Shown here: positions 50,362 through 59,563 of the stretch, in pieces | Numbering within the stretch: the first letter of the stretch is position 1 | Layout of the letters: each line of letters opens with the position of its first letter | NCBI GenBank assembly: GCA_041688015.1 | Contig: JBDNIY010000014.1 | Span: 1-64,000 of the forward strand | Source of the DNA: Parvibaculum sp041688015 | GTDB taxonomy: Bacteria; Pseudomonadota; Alphaproteobacteria; Parvibaculales; Parvibaculaceae | Direction: 5' to 3' | Length of the DNA: 64,000 nucleotides | The notes under the pieces: model-generated | Told to the model about the DNA's origin: nothing | Database searches by the model: none | What the model saw: the letters and a program-made list of their open reading frames with translations, nothing else | Position numbers and translations under genes: made by a program

Positions 50362-50806
50362 CGACGCCCATATGCGTCAGCTCCGACGTCACCTGCGAGC
50401 GATGATGCGTCGCGTGATTGAAGAGTTGCGTCCACCAGAAGCTGCGCGGCAAGCGCCGTCCTGACGGCATGGCGATCTCTTCGTCAAACCAAACAGGATC
50501 GGCGGCCTCGCATATCTCGATCATCTTCATATCCATCGCCACCCGCCTCACGCGCAGGGGCTGGAACGCGGTTTCGAGCCTGCGATTGGTGTCAAAGCCA
50601 TCCGGCTCTCGCCCATGGATATAATCGAGCAGATACCCTTCCACCATCGCCATGTGATCGAGCGTCGCTAGAATGTCGCCAAAGAACATGCCGCGATCAC
50701 GCGTCAAGTCGTCTGGTGGCAGATCGGCCAGCACCCCATAAAGACTGTCGTTCTGCCACTTGTTATAGCGCGCCATCTCAATGGCGATGGGCGCGTAGCC
50801 ACTCAC
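50309..50806 (-). CDS. DinB-family (four-helix, metal-binding) protein
   Basis: A 165-residue DinB/YfiT-type four-helix bundle protein; relatives act as thiol-dependent transferases with a three-His metal site. Visible elements are ARYNKWQNDSLYGVLADLP, the first metal His in LATLDHMAMVEGY, and the His pair in LFNHATHHRSQVTSELTHMG. Despite the name it has no link to the DNA polymerase. It starts at GTG 50806, overlapping the glutathione peroxidase stop (GTGA), so both are translated from one message. Its 3' end is the source of the 56-base repeat. Confidence 0.87.
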   Translation of the reverse strand: MSGYAPIAIEMARYNKWQNDSLYGVLADLPPDDLTRDRGMFFGDILATLDHMAMVEGYLLDYIHGREPDGFDTNRRLETAFQPLRVRRVAMDMKMIEICEAADPVWFDEEIAMPSGRRLPRSFWWTQLFNHATHHRSQVTSELTHMGVDYGNTDMPYNPLTHFVV

Positions 50807-51279
50807 ACCAGCAAAGCCTCGATCTCTTTGACCAACGCGGCATCGTCCGGTGGCACCTTGCTGCCAAACACCTGCACCAAATCACCGTTCGGCCCGATCA
50901 GATATTTGTGGAAGTTCCATTTGGGCAGCGCGTCCTCGCCCGCCACTTCGGCTACCCATTTATAAAACGGGTGCGCGTCCGCCCCGATCACCGACTGTTT
51001 GGTGGTCAGCGGAAAATCAATGTCATAGTTCACTTCGCAAAAAGACACGATCTCTTCAGCGGTGCCCGGCTCCTGCGCGCCAAAATCATTGCACGGCACA
51101 CCAAGCACGACGAGCCCGCGCGCCTTATAGCGCTCCCACAAGCCCTGCAATTCACGATATTGCGGCGTCAGCCCGCAGCGGCTGGCGGTGTTCACGACCA
51201 GCACCGTCTGGCCTTCATATTGCGACAACGGCAGGGCCTCGCCCTTAATGGTGCGGAACTCAAATTGATGCGCGTTCAT
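50803..51279 (-). CDS. Glutathione peroxidase (Cys type)
   Basis: A 158-residue thioredoxin-fold peroxidase reducing hydroperoxides. The active-site Cys is in VNTASRCGLTPQY, where some family members have selenocysteine; the other tetrad residues are in VLGVPCNDFGAQEPG (Gln) and PKWNFHKYLI (Trp, Asn). The second Cys (in VPCNDFG) is at the usual position. ATG 51279 has AGAGG at a proper six-base distance; longer starts are unlikely. It forms an operon with the DinB-like gene. Confidence 0.92.
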   Translation of the reverse strand: MNAHQFEFRTIKGEALPLSQYEGQTVLVVNTASRCGLTPQYRELQGLWERYKARGLVVLGVPCNDFGAQEPGTAEEIVSFCEVNYDIDFPLTTKQSVIGADAHPFYKWVAEVAGEDALPKWNFHKYLIGPNGDLVQVFGSKVPPDDAALVKEIEALLV

Positions 51280-51394
51280 GGTCATCCTCTGGCTATGTGT
51301 CTGTTGCCCGACCCTAGCACGATAATGAAACTTCATGCGGCCCCCCACGCATGGTTATGATAGGACAAACCCAAACGGCAAGGTGGACAAGCTC

Positions 51395-52759
51395 ATGTGT
51401 GACACAATGGTGGTGCGGCCCGAGGGCACGAAATCAGGCGCGCTTTTGTTCGCCAAAAACTCCGACCGCGAAGCCAACGAGGCGCAATATCTGCAACACG
51501 TCGCAGCCGCCGACCATGCCGCAGACGAGAACCTTGCCTGCACCTACATCACCATCGCGCAAGCCGCGCACACCTATAGCGTGCTGCTGTCGCGTCCCTT
51601 CTGGATGTGGGGCGCGGAGATGGGCACCAACGAGCATGGCCTCATCATCGGCAATGAAGCGGTGTTTTCAAAAATCGCGCCGCAAAAAGAACCCGCGCTC
51701 CTTGGCATGGACCTTGTGCGCCTCGGGCTTGAGCGCGCCGCTAGCGCCGCTGAAGCCGTCGAGGTCATCACCGATCTTCTCACCCGCTACGGCCAAGGCG
51801 GCAATTGCGCTCATCTGGGCCAGTTTGAATATCACAACAGCTTTCTGATTGCAGACGCCCACGGCGAGGCCTTCGTGCTGGAAACAGTTGGGCGCGACTG
51901 GGTCGTCGAGCGCGTCGCGCATAAGCGCTCAATCTCCAACACCTACACCATCGGCACCACATTTGAAGGTGCCAGTCAGAGCCTCCTGCCACTGGCCATC
52001 GAACGTGGCTTTGCGCGCGAGGGCGAAGCCTTTCATTTCTCAGACACGTTCGCCAACCGGCAGCGCTCAAACTTTGCCACGGGCTCGGCGCGCTGGTGTC
52101 GCACCAGCGAGTTGCTCAACGCCCGGCCCAAAAACGATGCGGCCTATATGATGGGCATTCTGCGCGATCATGGCCCGGTGGCCACGCGTCAGGCTGATTG
52201 GCGACCAGACGGGTTGATGGGCGGCTCGGTTTGCGCCCATGCCTCATGGGGACCGATCCGGCGCTTTGGCCAAACAACAGCCTCATGGGTCGCCGAGGTC
52301 GGTTCAGGCCGCGCCGTCCACTGGCTCACCGGCAGTGCCTCGCCCGACACCTCGATTTTCAAGCCGGTCTTTTTCGGTCCCGGCTTTGAAGGCGTGGACC
52401 TCCCCGATTTCGGCCCAACACCCAGCGATAGTTTCGACCCGGCGACGCTTTGGTGGAGCCACGAACAGCTACACCGGGCAGTTTTGGAAGATTACGCGCC
52501 CCGCCTTGCCAGCTTTGCGGCCAAACGCGACCGACTGGAGGCGAGCTTTATCGCGCGTGTCGAAGCCTTGCTCACGCGCGGTGGCTCTGCTGACGAGGCA
52601 AGCGCCTTGTCCAAAGCCATTTGGCAGGAGGCGGTGGCGGCCGAGCGGGCTTGGCTTACCGACGTGCACGCCATTCCGCCCCGCACGCGCCATAAGCCAT
52701 CCCGCCTCTACCGCATGCATTGGAAAAAGCTCGACCAACTGGCCAAACGCCCCGCCTGA
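51395..52759 (+). CDS. C69-family (secernin-like) peptidase
   Basis: A 454-residue Ntn-hydrolase of peptidase family C69. The protein starts MCDTMVV: removal of Met exposes Cys2 as the nucleophile, which settles the start at ATG 51395 rather than the 20-codon longer frame. Further family features are LLFAKNSDREANEAQYLQ, WGAEMGTNEHGLIIGNEAV, and the FEYHNSFLIADAHGEAFVLET and ISNTYTI segments. It is closest to secernin-type members; the substrate (dipeptides or others) is unknown. It reads away from the glutathione peroxidase gene. Confidence 0.87.
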   Translation: MCDTMVVRPEGTKSGALLFAKNSDREANEAQYLQHVAAADHAADENLACTYITIAQAAHTYSVLLSRPFWMWGAEMGTNEHGLIIGNEAVFSKIAPQKEPALLGMDLVRLGLERAASAAEAVEVITDLLTRYGQGGNCAHLGQFEYHNSFLIADAHGEAFVLETVGRDWVVERVAHKRSISNTYTIGTTFEGASQSLLPLAIERGFAREGEAFHFSDTFANRQRSNFATGSARWCRTSELLNARPKNDAAYMMGILRDHGPVATRQADWRPDGLMGGSVCAHASWGPIRRFGQTTASWVAEVGSGRAVHWLTGSASPDTSIFKPVFFGPGFEGVDLPDFGPTPSDSFDPATLWWSHEQLHRAVLEDYAPRLASFAAKRDRLEASFIARVEALLTRGGSADEASALSKAIWQEAVAAERAWLTDVHAIPPRTRHKPSRLYRMHWKKLDQLAKRPA

Positions 52760-52894
52760 CGCCCCCTCGCCGGGTAGGCACGCCGAAAGATGTGCTTTCG
52801 ACTGTGATGGTTAACTTTTTCTCAAAACCTTGGCCTCAAGGTAAAGACAGGAACAATTGCGATTTGCGGGCCTCGCGCCCGTTGGGGCAGGAAT

Positions 52895-54148
52895 ATGTCG
52901 ACGCTGAAAACCTTTCTGGCCACCGCGCTCTATGCGCTGCCGTCCTTTGGTCTTGCCTATGGGCTCAATGATCTGGGCTTGCTGGAACCCAAACTGGCCA
53001 TTCTGGCAGGCCTCATCGCCTGTCTGCTCGGCGCCGAAGCCCATGCCGCCCTCAGCCGACGCAAGGAACGCAAGCAGATGCGCCATGAGCTCACCGAACT
53101 CAGCGAGGTCGCCCACAGCCTGTCACGCGAACTAGACCTAGCCGGTGAACGCATCATCGAATTGGAAGAGCGCTTCGAGCGCGAAACCACCGCGCGCATG
53201 GAACGCATCTTTTCTGAAATCCGCGTCGTGGAATCGCTCGTCAAGCGCTTGGCCGAAACGCGCGACGCCCCGCCCATGCCGGTTGGTGCGCCGCGTCTGC
53301 AATATGCGCTGGCGCAAAACTTCAAGCCCAAGGCCGTCGAACCTGAAATTGATATTGCCGAACTGAGCGACAGCGAATTGCTCGAAACCATTCGCCGCTC
53401 GCTCGAAAGCAATCGCGTGGACCTTTATCTCCAGCCCATCGTGACGCTGCCGCAGCGCAAAACACGCTATTATGAAGGCCTGTCGCGCCTGCGCTCTGAA
53501 GACGGCATGTTGATCATGCCGCGCGATTATATGCGCGTCGCCGAGCCTGCTGGCATGATGCCAACGGTCGATAACATCTTGCTGTTCCGTTGCATTCAGG
53601 TGGTGCGCAAACTTGCCGCCCGCAACAAGAATGCCGGCGTCTTCTGCAACATCTCGGCTTACTCCTTACTCGACAGCGATTTCTTCCCGCAATTCGTTGA
53701 GTACATGCAGCACAATCAAGATCTGGCGCAGCATCTCATCTTTGAATTCAGCCAGATGACAGTCAACGGCATGGGCCCGATTGAACGCGAAAGCTTTGCG
53801 TCGCTCGCCGCACTTGGCTTTCGCTTCTCGATGGATCAGGTGACGAACATCAAGTTCAACCCCGCCCAGCTTCACGACCTCAATTTCCGCTTCGTCAAAA
53901 TCCCAGCCAGCCTCATCACCGGCGCGGAAGAAGGCGATAGCGACATTCACGTGCGCGACATCCAAGAAGTGCTGAAGCGCAATGGCATTCAGTTGATCGT
54001 GGACAAAATCGAAACCGAACGCGAAGTCGTGGATATTCTCGACATGAACGTGGAACTCGGTCAGGGCTACCTGTTCGGCGAGCCCAAACCCGTGCGCGAA
54101 GAAGTCACCCGCGCTGGCGACGAAGCACAGGCGGCTGTCGCGGCCTGA
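52895..54148 (+). CDS. TipF-like membrane protein with degenerate EAL domain
   Basis: A 417-residue protein with two N-terminal membrane spans (LATALYALPSFGLAYG, LAILAGLIACLLGAEAHA), a coiled coil (about residues 60-110, rich in E/L/R heptads) and an EAL domain (about residues 160-400). The domain has YYEGLSRLR for EALLR, FCNISAYSL, and FEFSQM. The catalytic DDFGTG loop reads MDQVTN and the catalytic Lys region VKIPAS, so metal-binding Asp residues are lost and phosphodiesterase activity is unlikely. This layout matches TipF, a c-di-GMP-binding protein that places the flagellum at the pole in Caulobacter. TipF identity is inferred from architecture; no flagellar genes are nearby. Confidence 0.75.
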   Translation: MSTLKTFLATALYALPSFGLAYGLNDLGLLEPKLAILAGLIACLLGAEAHAALSRRKERKQMRHELTELSEVAHSLSRELDLAGERIIELEERFERETTARMERIFSEIRVVESLVKRLAETRDAPPMPVGAPRLQYALAQNFKPKAVEPEIDIAELSDSELLETIRRSLESNRVDLYLQPIVTLPQRKTRYYEGLSRLRSEDGMLIMPRDYMRVAEPAGMMPTVDNILLFRCIQVVRKLAARNKNAGVFCNISAYSLLDSDFFPQFVEYMQHNQDLAQHLIFEFSQMTVNGMGPIERESFASLAALGFRFSMDQVTNIKFNPAQLHDLNFRFVKIPASLITGAEEGDSDIHVRDIQEVLKRNGIQLIVDKIETEREVVDILDMNVELGQGYLFGEPKPVREEVTRAGDEAQAAVAA

Positions 54149-54170
54149 TTATCCTCTGAGTTCGCGGCCC

Positions 54171-54267
54171 TGGATCCCGTGGTCAAGCCACGGGATGACA
54201 GCAGAATTTGAATGAAAACCTCACAAAAACCTCTGTGTCGTCCCGGGACTTGATCCCGGGACCCATC
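54171..54267. repeat. REP-like palindromes, family A, inverted pair
   Basis: GGATCCCGTGGTCAAGCCAC at the left and CCCGGGACTTGATCCCGGGA at the right, about 40 AT-rich bases apart, face each other. Downstream of the TipF-like gene. Confidence 0.85.
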
Positions 54268-54399
54268 TTTCTTTTCGGCATCCAATAGGTTCGCCGCCCC
54301 TGACAGCCGCCCCGCCCCGCCGCCCGTTTGACAGATCACCCCCGCCCGCTATCTTGCCCGCCAACCTGATCCCCAAACCGCGCCTAAAGGAATTCCCCC

Positions 54400-55245
54400 A
54401 TGAGCACCGCCCAGATGAAGTCCGTTGTTGAAGCCGCGTTTGACGCCCGCGACACCATCAATACGGGCACCAAAGGCGAAGTGCGCGAGGCGGTCGAAGC
54501 CGCTTTGCTGGCGCTCGACAATGGTGAATTGCGCGTCGCCGAGAAGTTCAAGGGCGAATGGATGGTCAATCAGTGGCTGAAAAAGGCCATTTTGCTGTCT
54601 TTTCGCTTGAACGACATGGGTCTGATCGACGGCGGCCCCGGCACCGACACCCAATGGTGGGACAAGGTCCCCTCCAAGTTTCAAGGCTGGGGCGAGGCTG
54701 AATTCCGTAAAGCGGGTTTCCGCGCCGTGCCGGGCTCCATCGTGCGCCGCTCGGCCTATATCGCGCCGGGCGTCGTGCTGATGCCTTCTTTCGTCAATCT
54801 CGGCGCTCATGTGGGCGAAGGTACAATGGTCGATACATGGGTCACGGTCGGCTCGTGTGCCCAGATCGGCAAAAACTGTCATCTGTCAGGCGGCGTCGGC
54901 ATCGGCGGCGTGCTTGAGCCCTTGCAGGCCAATCCCGTCGTTATCGAAGACAATTGCTTCATCGGCGCGCGCTCTGAAGTTGTCGAAGGCGTCATCGTCG
55001 GCGAAGGCGCGGTGCTTTCCATGGGCGTCTTCATTTCGGCCTCGACCAAAATCATCGACCGCGCCACCGGCGAAGTGCACATCGGCAAGGTGCCGCCCTA
55101 TTCCGTCGTCGTCCCCGGCTCGCTGCCGGGCAAGCCCACGCCCGATGGCCGCCCTTCGCCCAGCCTCTATTGCTGCGTCATCGTCAAAACCGTGGACGCC
55201 CAAACGCGCGCCAAGACCGCCATCAACGAATTGCTGCGGGACTGA
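54400..55245 (+). CDS. dapD: 2,3,4,5-tetrahydropyridine-2,6-dicarboxylate N-succinyltransferase
   Basis: A 281-residue enzyme of the succinylase branch of lysine/diaminopimelate synthesis. The N-terminal helical domain has GEWMVNQWLKKAILLSFRLND, and the C-terminal left-handed beta-helix is built of hexapeptide repeats (LGAHVGEGTMVDTW, GKNCHLSGGVGIGG, NCFIGARSEVVEGV). Length is typical. Together with dapE downstream it supplies meso-diaminopimelate for peptidoglycan. ATG follows AAAGGAA. Confidence 0.97.
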   Translation: MSTAQMKSVVEAAFDARDTINTGTKGEVREAVEAALLALDNGELRVAEKFKGEWMVNQWLKKAILLSFRLNDMGLIDGGPGTDTQWWDKVPSKFQGWGEAEFRKAGFRAVPGSIVRRSAYIAPGVVLMPSFVNLGAHVGEGTMVDTWVTVGSCAQIGKNCHLSGGVGIGGVLEPLQANPVVIEDNCFIGARSEVVEGVIVGEGAVLSMGVFISASTKIIDRATGEVHIGKVPPYSVVVPGSLPGKPTPDGRPSPSLYCCVIVKTVDAQTRAKTAINELLRD

Positions 55246-55248
55246 ACA

Positions 55249-55483
55249 TTCAGTGTCGTCCCGGGCCTTGATCCCGGGACCCATCTTGCCTCATGGCTCC
55301 CCGTCGAGAAATGGCCCCCACACCCCAAAAACCGTCGTGCCCCGACTTGATCGGGGCATCCACCTTCCTTTGATGCATCAAAGCTGGATCACCCGGTCAA
55401 GCCGGGTGATGACATGTGTGGTTGTGGCAAGACCAAAAACAAAATCTCAGTGTCGTCCCGGGACTTGATCCCGGGACCCATCT
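55249..55483. repeat. Cluster of four REP-like palindromes, family A
   Basis: Four hairpins of the same family lie in 235 bases between dapD and dapE: CCCGGGCCTTGATCCCGGGA near 55259, CCCCGACTTGATCGGGGCA near 55339, CACCCGGTCAAGCCGGGTGA near 55389, and CCCGGGACTTGATCCCGGGA near 55456. The third is in the opposite orientation. This is the densest REP cluster in the window and fills nearly the whole intergenic space. Confidence 0.9.
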
Positions 55484-55564
55484 TTCTCTACCCCAACCTC
55501 CACCAAACCCGCTTTGCCCTGCTCCCCAATTGACCGCCCATACCCGGCGCGCTACATCGGGTGC

Positions 55565-56767
55565 ATGACAATTCCAACGCCGCCCCCAACGCCGCCTTAT
55601 GACCCCATCGACATTGCCGTCGATCTGATCCGCTGCCCGAGCGTTACGCCCGCCGACGCTGGCGCGCTGGCGACGCTGGCGGGCTATCTAGCGCCGCTCG
55701 GCTTCAATTGCGAACGCATGACCTTCGGCGAAGACGGCACCCCCGACGTGGACAATCTCTATGCGCGGCTTGGCTCAGGCCACCCGCATTTTTGCTTTGC
55801 AGGCCACACCGACGTCGTGCCGGTGGGCGACACTGAACAATGGACGGTTGACCCCTTCGGCGGTGAGATCAAAGGCGGCATGTTGTTTGGCCGCGGTGCC
55901 GCCGACATGAAAGGTTCGATTGCGAGTTTCGTTGCCGCCGCCTCCCGGCTTGTGCATGAAGGCAAACTTGTTGACGGTGCCGGTTCGATCAGCCTGCTCA
56001 TCACCGGCGATGAAGAAGGTCCAAGCGTCAACGGCACCGTGAAAATGCTCAAGGCGCTCGCGGCGCGCGGCGAGGCGTTTGATCATTGCCTTGTCGGCGA
56101 ACCAACCTGCGTTTCAAAGCTCGGCGATATGATGAAGATCGGGCGACGCGGCAGCATCAATGGTTGGCTCACCGTTCAAGGTCAGCAGGGCCATGTCGCC
56201 TACCCCCATCAAGCCGACAACCCACTGCCGCGGTTGATGGAAATGATCCGTCGTCTGAACGCTCGTGAACTTGACACCGGCAACGCGCATTTTCAGCCGT
56301 CAAATTTTGAAGTCACAACCATCGACACTGGCAACACGGCCACCAACGTCATTCCAGGCGTGGCGCGCGCGGTCATGAACATTCGCTTCAATGATGAGCA
56401 CACAGGCGCGAGCCTTGACCAATGGATGCGTGGTGTGTTCGATCAAGTCACACAAGAGATGGGCGGCAGCTACACGTTCGAGACCAAAATTTCCGGTGAA
56501 AGTTTTATCACCCAGCCGGGCGAATTTTCAGCCTTGATTGGCGAGGCCATCAAAGACGTCACAGGCGTAACGGCGGAGCTATCCACCACCGGCGGCACGT
56601 CGGATGCGCGTTTCATCCGCTCTTATGCGCCGGTTGTCGAATTTGGTTTTCGCAATGCCACCATGCATAAGGTGGACGAGCATGTGGCGGCGGCTGATTT
56701 TGGCAAGCTCGCCGACATCTACGAAGCGATCCTGCGTGGTTATTTCAAAAAGGCGCCCACATCTTGA
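55565..56767 (+). CDS. dapE: Succinyl-diaminopimelate desuccinylase
   Basis: A 400-residue M20-family zinc hydrolase removing succinate from N-succinyl-LL-diaminopimelate. The metal sites are visible in CFAGHTDVVPVGD, GRGAADMKGSIASFV and ITGDEEGPSVNG, with a later His in STTGGTSDARFIR and MHKVDEHV. The lid domain starts around GRRGSINGWLTVQG. ATG 55565 (MTIPTPPPTPPYDP) is chosen; the frame extends upstream to 55514 without support. Its stop overlaps the murI start (TTGA). Confidence 0.95.
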   Translation: MTIPTPPPTPPYDPIDIAVDLIRCPSVTPADAGALATLAGYLAPLGFNCERMTFGEDGTPDVDNLYARLGSGHPHFCFAGHTDVVPVGDTEQWTVDPFGGEIKGGMLFGRGAADMKGSIASFVAAASRLVHEGKLVDGAGSISLLITGDEEGPSVNGTVKMLKALAARGEAFDHCLVGEPTCVSKLGDMMKIGRRGSINGWLTVQGQQGHVAYPHQADNPLPRLMEMIRRLNARELDTGNAHFQPSNFEVTTIDTGNTATNVIPGVARAVMNIRFNDEHTGASLDQWMRGVFDQVTQEMGGSYTFETKISGESFITQPGEFSALIGEAIKDVTGVTAELSTTGGTSDARFIRSYAPVVEFGFRNATMHKVDEHVAAADFGKLADIYEAILRGYFKKAPTS

Positions 56768-57588
56768 GCGACAATCGACCCATCGGCGTGTTCGACAGCG
56801 GCATTGGCGGCATCACGGTTTTGAAAGCACTCCACGCGCGTCTACCGCATGAAAATCTTGTCTATCTCGGCGACATGGCGCGGCTGCCCTATGGCACCAA
56901 GAGCGCCGAGACCGTCACCGCCTATTCGCTGCAAACAACAAAACATCTGCTCACGCATGATGTGAAGATGATCGTCATCGCTTGCAACACCGCGTCGTCT
57001 GTTGCATTGGCTCCGCTGCAAGCCGCGCTCGCGCCGCTTCCCGTCATTGGCGTCATCGAGCCGGGTGCAGAAGCCGCGGTCGCTGCCACCAAGACCGGCC
57101 ACATCGCCGTCATTGCAACGGAGGCCACCGTGCGCGTTGGTGCTTATGCGCGCGCCATCCATGCCCGCGCGCCCGATGCGCTGGTCGTGCAAGAGTCCTG
57201 CGGCATGTTCGTAACGCTGGCCGAAGAAGGTTGGGTATCGGGCGACGTTGTCGAAGCCACCGCGCGGCGCTACCTCACACCTTTGTTCAAGCGCAAAGCC
57301 TCGCCCGATACGCTGGTGCTTGGCTGCACGCATTTCCCGGTGCTGGCCCGTACCATCCGCAAAGTGGTGGGGCGCGGCGTCAAGTTGGTGGACAGCGCCG
57401 CGACGACAGCGCGTGCCGTCGAGGTCGCGTTGAACGAGCAAGGGCTCGCTGCCAAACGACGCGGCAAGGGCAAAACCAAATTTCTGGCAACCGATAGCGT
57501 TGAACGCTTCGCGCGCGTGGGGGGGATATTTTTCGGCGAGATTATTCGCCCCAAGGATGTCGAGCTGGTGGATTTGCAGTTCAGCTGA
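56764..57588 (+). CDS. murI: Glutamate racemase
   Basis: A 274-residue racemase making D-glutamate for peptidoglycan. The paired catalytic cysteines are in IACNTASSVAL and LVLGCTHFPVL, with IGVFDSGIGGITVL at the N-terminus. It starts with TTG overlapping the dapE stop by four bases, so synthesis is coupled to dapE; both serve cell-wall precursor supply. Confidence 0.95.
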   Translation: MSDNRPIGVFDSGIGGITVLKALHARLPHENLVYLGDMARLPYGTKSAETVTAYSLQTTKHLLTHDVKMIVIACNTASSVALAPLQAALAPLPVIGVIEPGAEAAVAATKTGHIAVIATEATVRVGAYARAIHARAPDALVVQESCGMFVTLAEEGWVSGDVVEATARRYLTPLFKRKASPDTLVLGCTHFPVLARTIRKVVGRGVKLVDSAATTARAVEVALNEQGLAAKRRGKGKTKFLATDSVERFARVGGIFFGEIIRPKDVELVDLQFS

Positions 57589-57615
57589 GGCAGAACACAC
57601 CAACAATTTTAGATC

Positions 57616-57703
57616 CGTCATGCGCGGGCTTGACCCGCGTATCCACGTCTTCTCACTTTCTGCGACAAAGACGTGGATGGCCGGATCAAGTCCGGCCATG
57701 ACG
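57616..57703. repeat. REP-like palindromes, family A, inverted pair
   Basis: GTCATGCGCGGGCTTGACCC and GGCCGGATCAAGTCCGGCC, joined by mirrored GACGTGGATG and CATCCACGTC arms, form a nested hairpin between the convergent murI and truA genes. The remaining sequence to 57856 holds no gene. Confidence 0.85.
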
Positions 57704-57856
57704 ATTTATATTTTCCATACGAACCCCAAAACCGGGGATAGATTTATTTATTATTGCGTCCAACGCAACAATTGCTTCCTGCCGTAACTCGCTCGAAACC
57801 TCGGCATGGAAAGGCTCGTTTTCTTGCAGGAATGAGCTCGCATTTCGAGCTTGGCT

Positions 57857-58600
57857 CTAGGCGTAATCGACCTTCAGCAGATAGAGCCCATCAGGCGGCG
57901 AGACGGGGCCGCAAGCCGCTCGGTCTTTCGCTTTGAGCGCCCGCTCAATATCACGCCTCGTCCACTTACCCTCCCCCACCAGCTTCAACGAGCCGACCAG
58001 CGAGCGCACCTGATTGTGCAGGAAGCTACGCGAGCGCGCGATGACTTCGATCTCTTCGCCATAGCGCGAAACCGATAGTTCTTCGAGCGTCTTGATCGGC
58101 GACTTGGCTTGGCAAAGCGTCGAGCGAAACGTCGTGAAGTCATGCGTACCGATGAGCACTTGCGCCGCGTCATGCATCGCATCGGCATCAAGCGGCTTAT
58201 GAACCAACCAGGCTTGCCCGCGATCAAGTGTCAGCGGCGCGCGGCGATTGACGATACGAAAGAGGTAGTGACGGCGGACGGCGCTGAAGCGCGCTTCAAA
58301 CGTGTCGGGCACTTCTTCGGCTTCAACAATCGACACGGGATGCGGCCGCAAATGCGCGTTCAAGGCATCGCGCAGGCGATCAGAGCGGGTGGTGTTTTCA
58401 AGATCAACATGCGCGACTTGACCCAGCGCATGAACGCCCGCATCGGTGCGCCCCGCCGCTTGCACGCGCAACCGCTGGCCGCAAAAGCCTTCAATGGCGT
58501 CTTCCAACGCGTCCTGCACCGCGCCGCCGCCCGTCTGTGATTGCCAGCCGCAAAAGGGCGTGCCGTTATATTCAATCGTAAGTTTGTAGCGCGGCATCAA
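57857..58600 (-). CDS. truA: tRNA pseudouridine(38-40) synthase
   Basis: A 247-residue enzyme that makes pseudouridine in the anticodon stem-loop of many tRNAs. The catalytic Asp lies in AAGRTDAGVHALGQ; other TruA hallmarks are YNGTPFCGWQ, RHYLFRIVNR, HDFTTFRS and SFLHNQVRSLVGSL. It overlaps fmt by four bases (ATGA) on the same strand. Confidence 0.96.
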   Translation of the reverse strand: MMPRYKLTIEYNGTPFCGWQSQTGGGAVQDALEDAIEGFCGQRLRVQAAGRTDAGVHALGQVAHVDLENTTRSDRLRDALNAHLRPHPVSIVEAEEVPDTFEARFSAVRRHYLFRIVNRRAPLTLDRGQAWLVHKPLDADAMHDAAQVLIGTHDFTTFRSTLCQAKSPIKTLEELSVSRYGEEIEVIARSRSFLHNQVRSLVGSLKLVGEGKWTRRDIERALKAKDRAACGPVSPPDGLYLLKVDYA

Positions 58601-59544
58601 GCGAGCCTCTCGCCAATGTCGAACGAGAAACCGCGCAAAAAATCATCGGCCTTCATCGGGCCTTTACCCGCGCGCTGCAATTCAGTGATGCGTAGCGCAC
58701 CTTCACCGCAGGCAATCGTGATGCCATCTTTGAACGACAGGACTTCGCCCGCGTTGCCATTGGCCACCATCGGCGTCGCGCGCAAAACCTTCACGCGGGT
58801 TTTTGTGTCGCCGCGCGTGACTTCAAAGAAAGCGCCAGGAAAAGGCGTGAGGCCGCGAATATGGTAATCAAGCTCAGACGCCGAACGCGTCCAATCAAGG
58901 CGGGCCTCGTCCTTTTCGATCTTGCTGGCGTAAGTCACGCCCGCTTCAGGCTGCGGCGTCGCGGTGATGCTGCCGCGCTCAACAGCGGCCAAAGCGCGAA
59001 CCATCAGTGACGCCCCGATCTGGCTCAACGTGTCATGCAGCGTGCCCGCCGTGGCGTTGGCTCCAATCGACACATGCTCGGCCAGCAGCACTGGACCCGT
59101 GTCGAGGCCGACATCCATTTGCATGGCCATGACGCCGGTTTCCGTGTCACCCGCCATGATGGCGCGCTGGATCGGCGCAGCGCCACGCCAGCGCGGCAAA
59201 AGCGAGGCATGGAGATTGAGGCAACCAAAGCGCGGCGCGTCGAGGATGGCTTTGGGCAAGATGAGGCCATAGGCGACAACCACGGCAAGGTCGATATCGA
59301 GCGCGGCAAAGGCTTGCTGTTCGTCGGCCCCTTTGAGCGAGAGTGGCGTGCGGACGGTGAGGCCGGTTTCAATAGCGAATTTATGGACGGGGCTTGGCTG
59401 TTCACTCATGCCGCGACCCGCTTTGCGCGGCGGTTGGGAGTAGACGGCGACAACCTCGTGACCCGCGCCAATCAATTCAGCAAGCACGGCGACGGAAAAA
59501 TCCGGTGTTCCCATGAAGGCAATGCGCAGCGTCATGGGACACAC
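58597..59544 (-). CDS. fmt: Methionyl-tRNA formyltransferase
   Basis: A 315-residue enzyme that formylates initiator Met-tRNA using 10-formyl-tetrahydrofolate. Motifs are FMGTPDFSVAVLAELI, the formyl-site stretch LNLHASLLPRWRGAAPIQRAI with the catalytic Asn/His, and MQMDVGLDTGPVL. It is located between def and truA, the usual def-fmt-truA order. Its start is 19 bases after the def stop. Confidence 0.96.
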   Translation of the reverse strand: MCPMTLRIAFMGTPDFSVAVLAELIGAGHEVVAVYSQPPRKAGRGMSEQPSPVHKFAIETGLTVRTPLSLKGADEQQAFAALDIDLAVVVAYGLILPKAILDAPRFGCLNLHASLLPRWRGAAPIQRAIMAGDTETGVMAMQMDVGLDTGPVLLAEHVSIGANATAGTLHDTLSQIGASLMVRALAAVERGSITATPQPEAGVTYASKIEKDEARLDWTRSASELDYHIRGLTPFPGAFFEVTRGDTKTRVKVLRATPMVANGNAGEVLSFKDGITIACGEGALRITELQRAGKGPMKADDFLRGFSFDIGERLA

Positions 59545-59563
59545 ACTGGCGTGGAGGCGCGGC

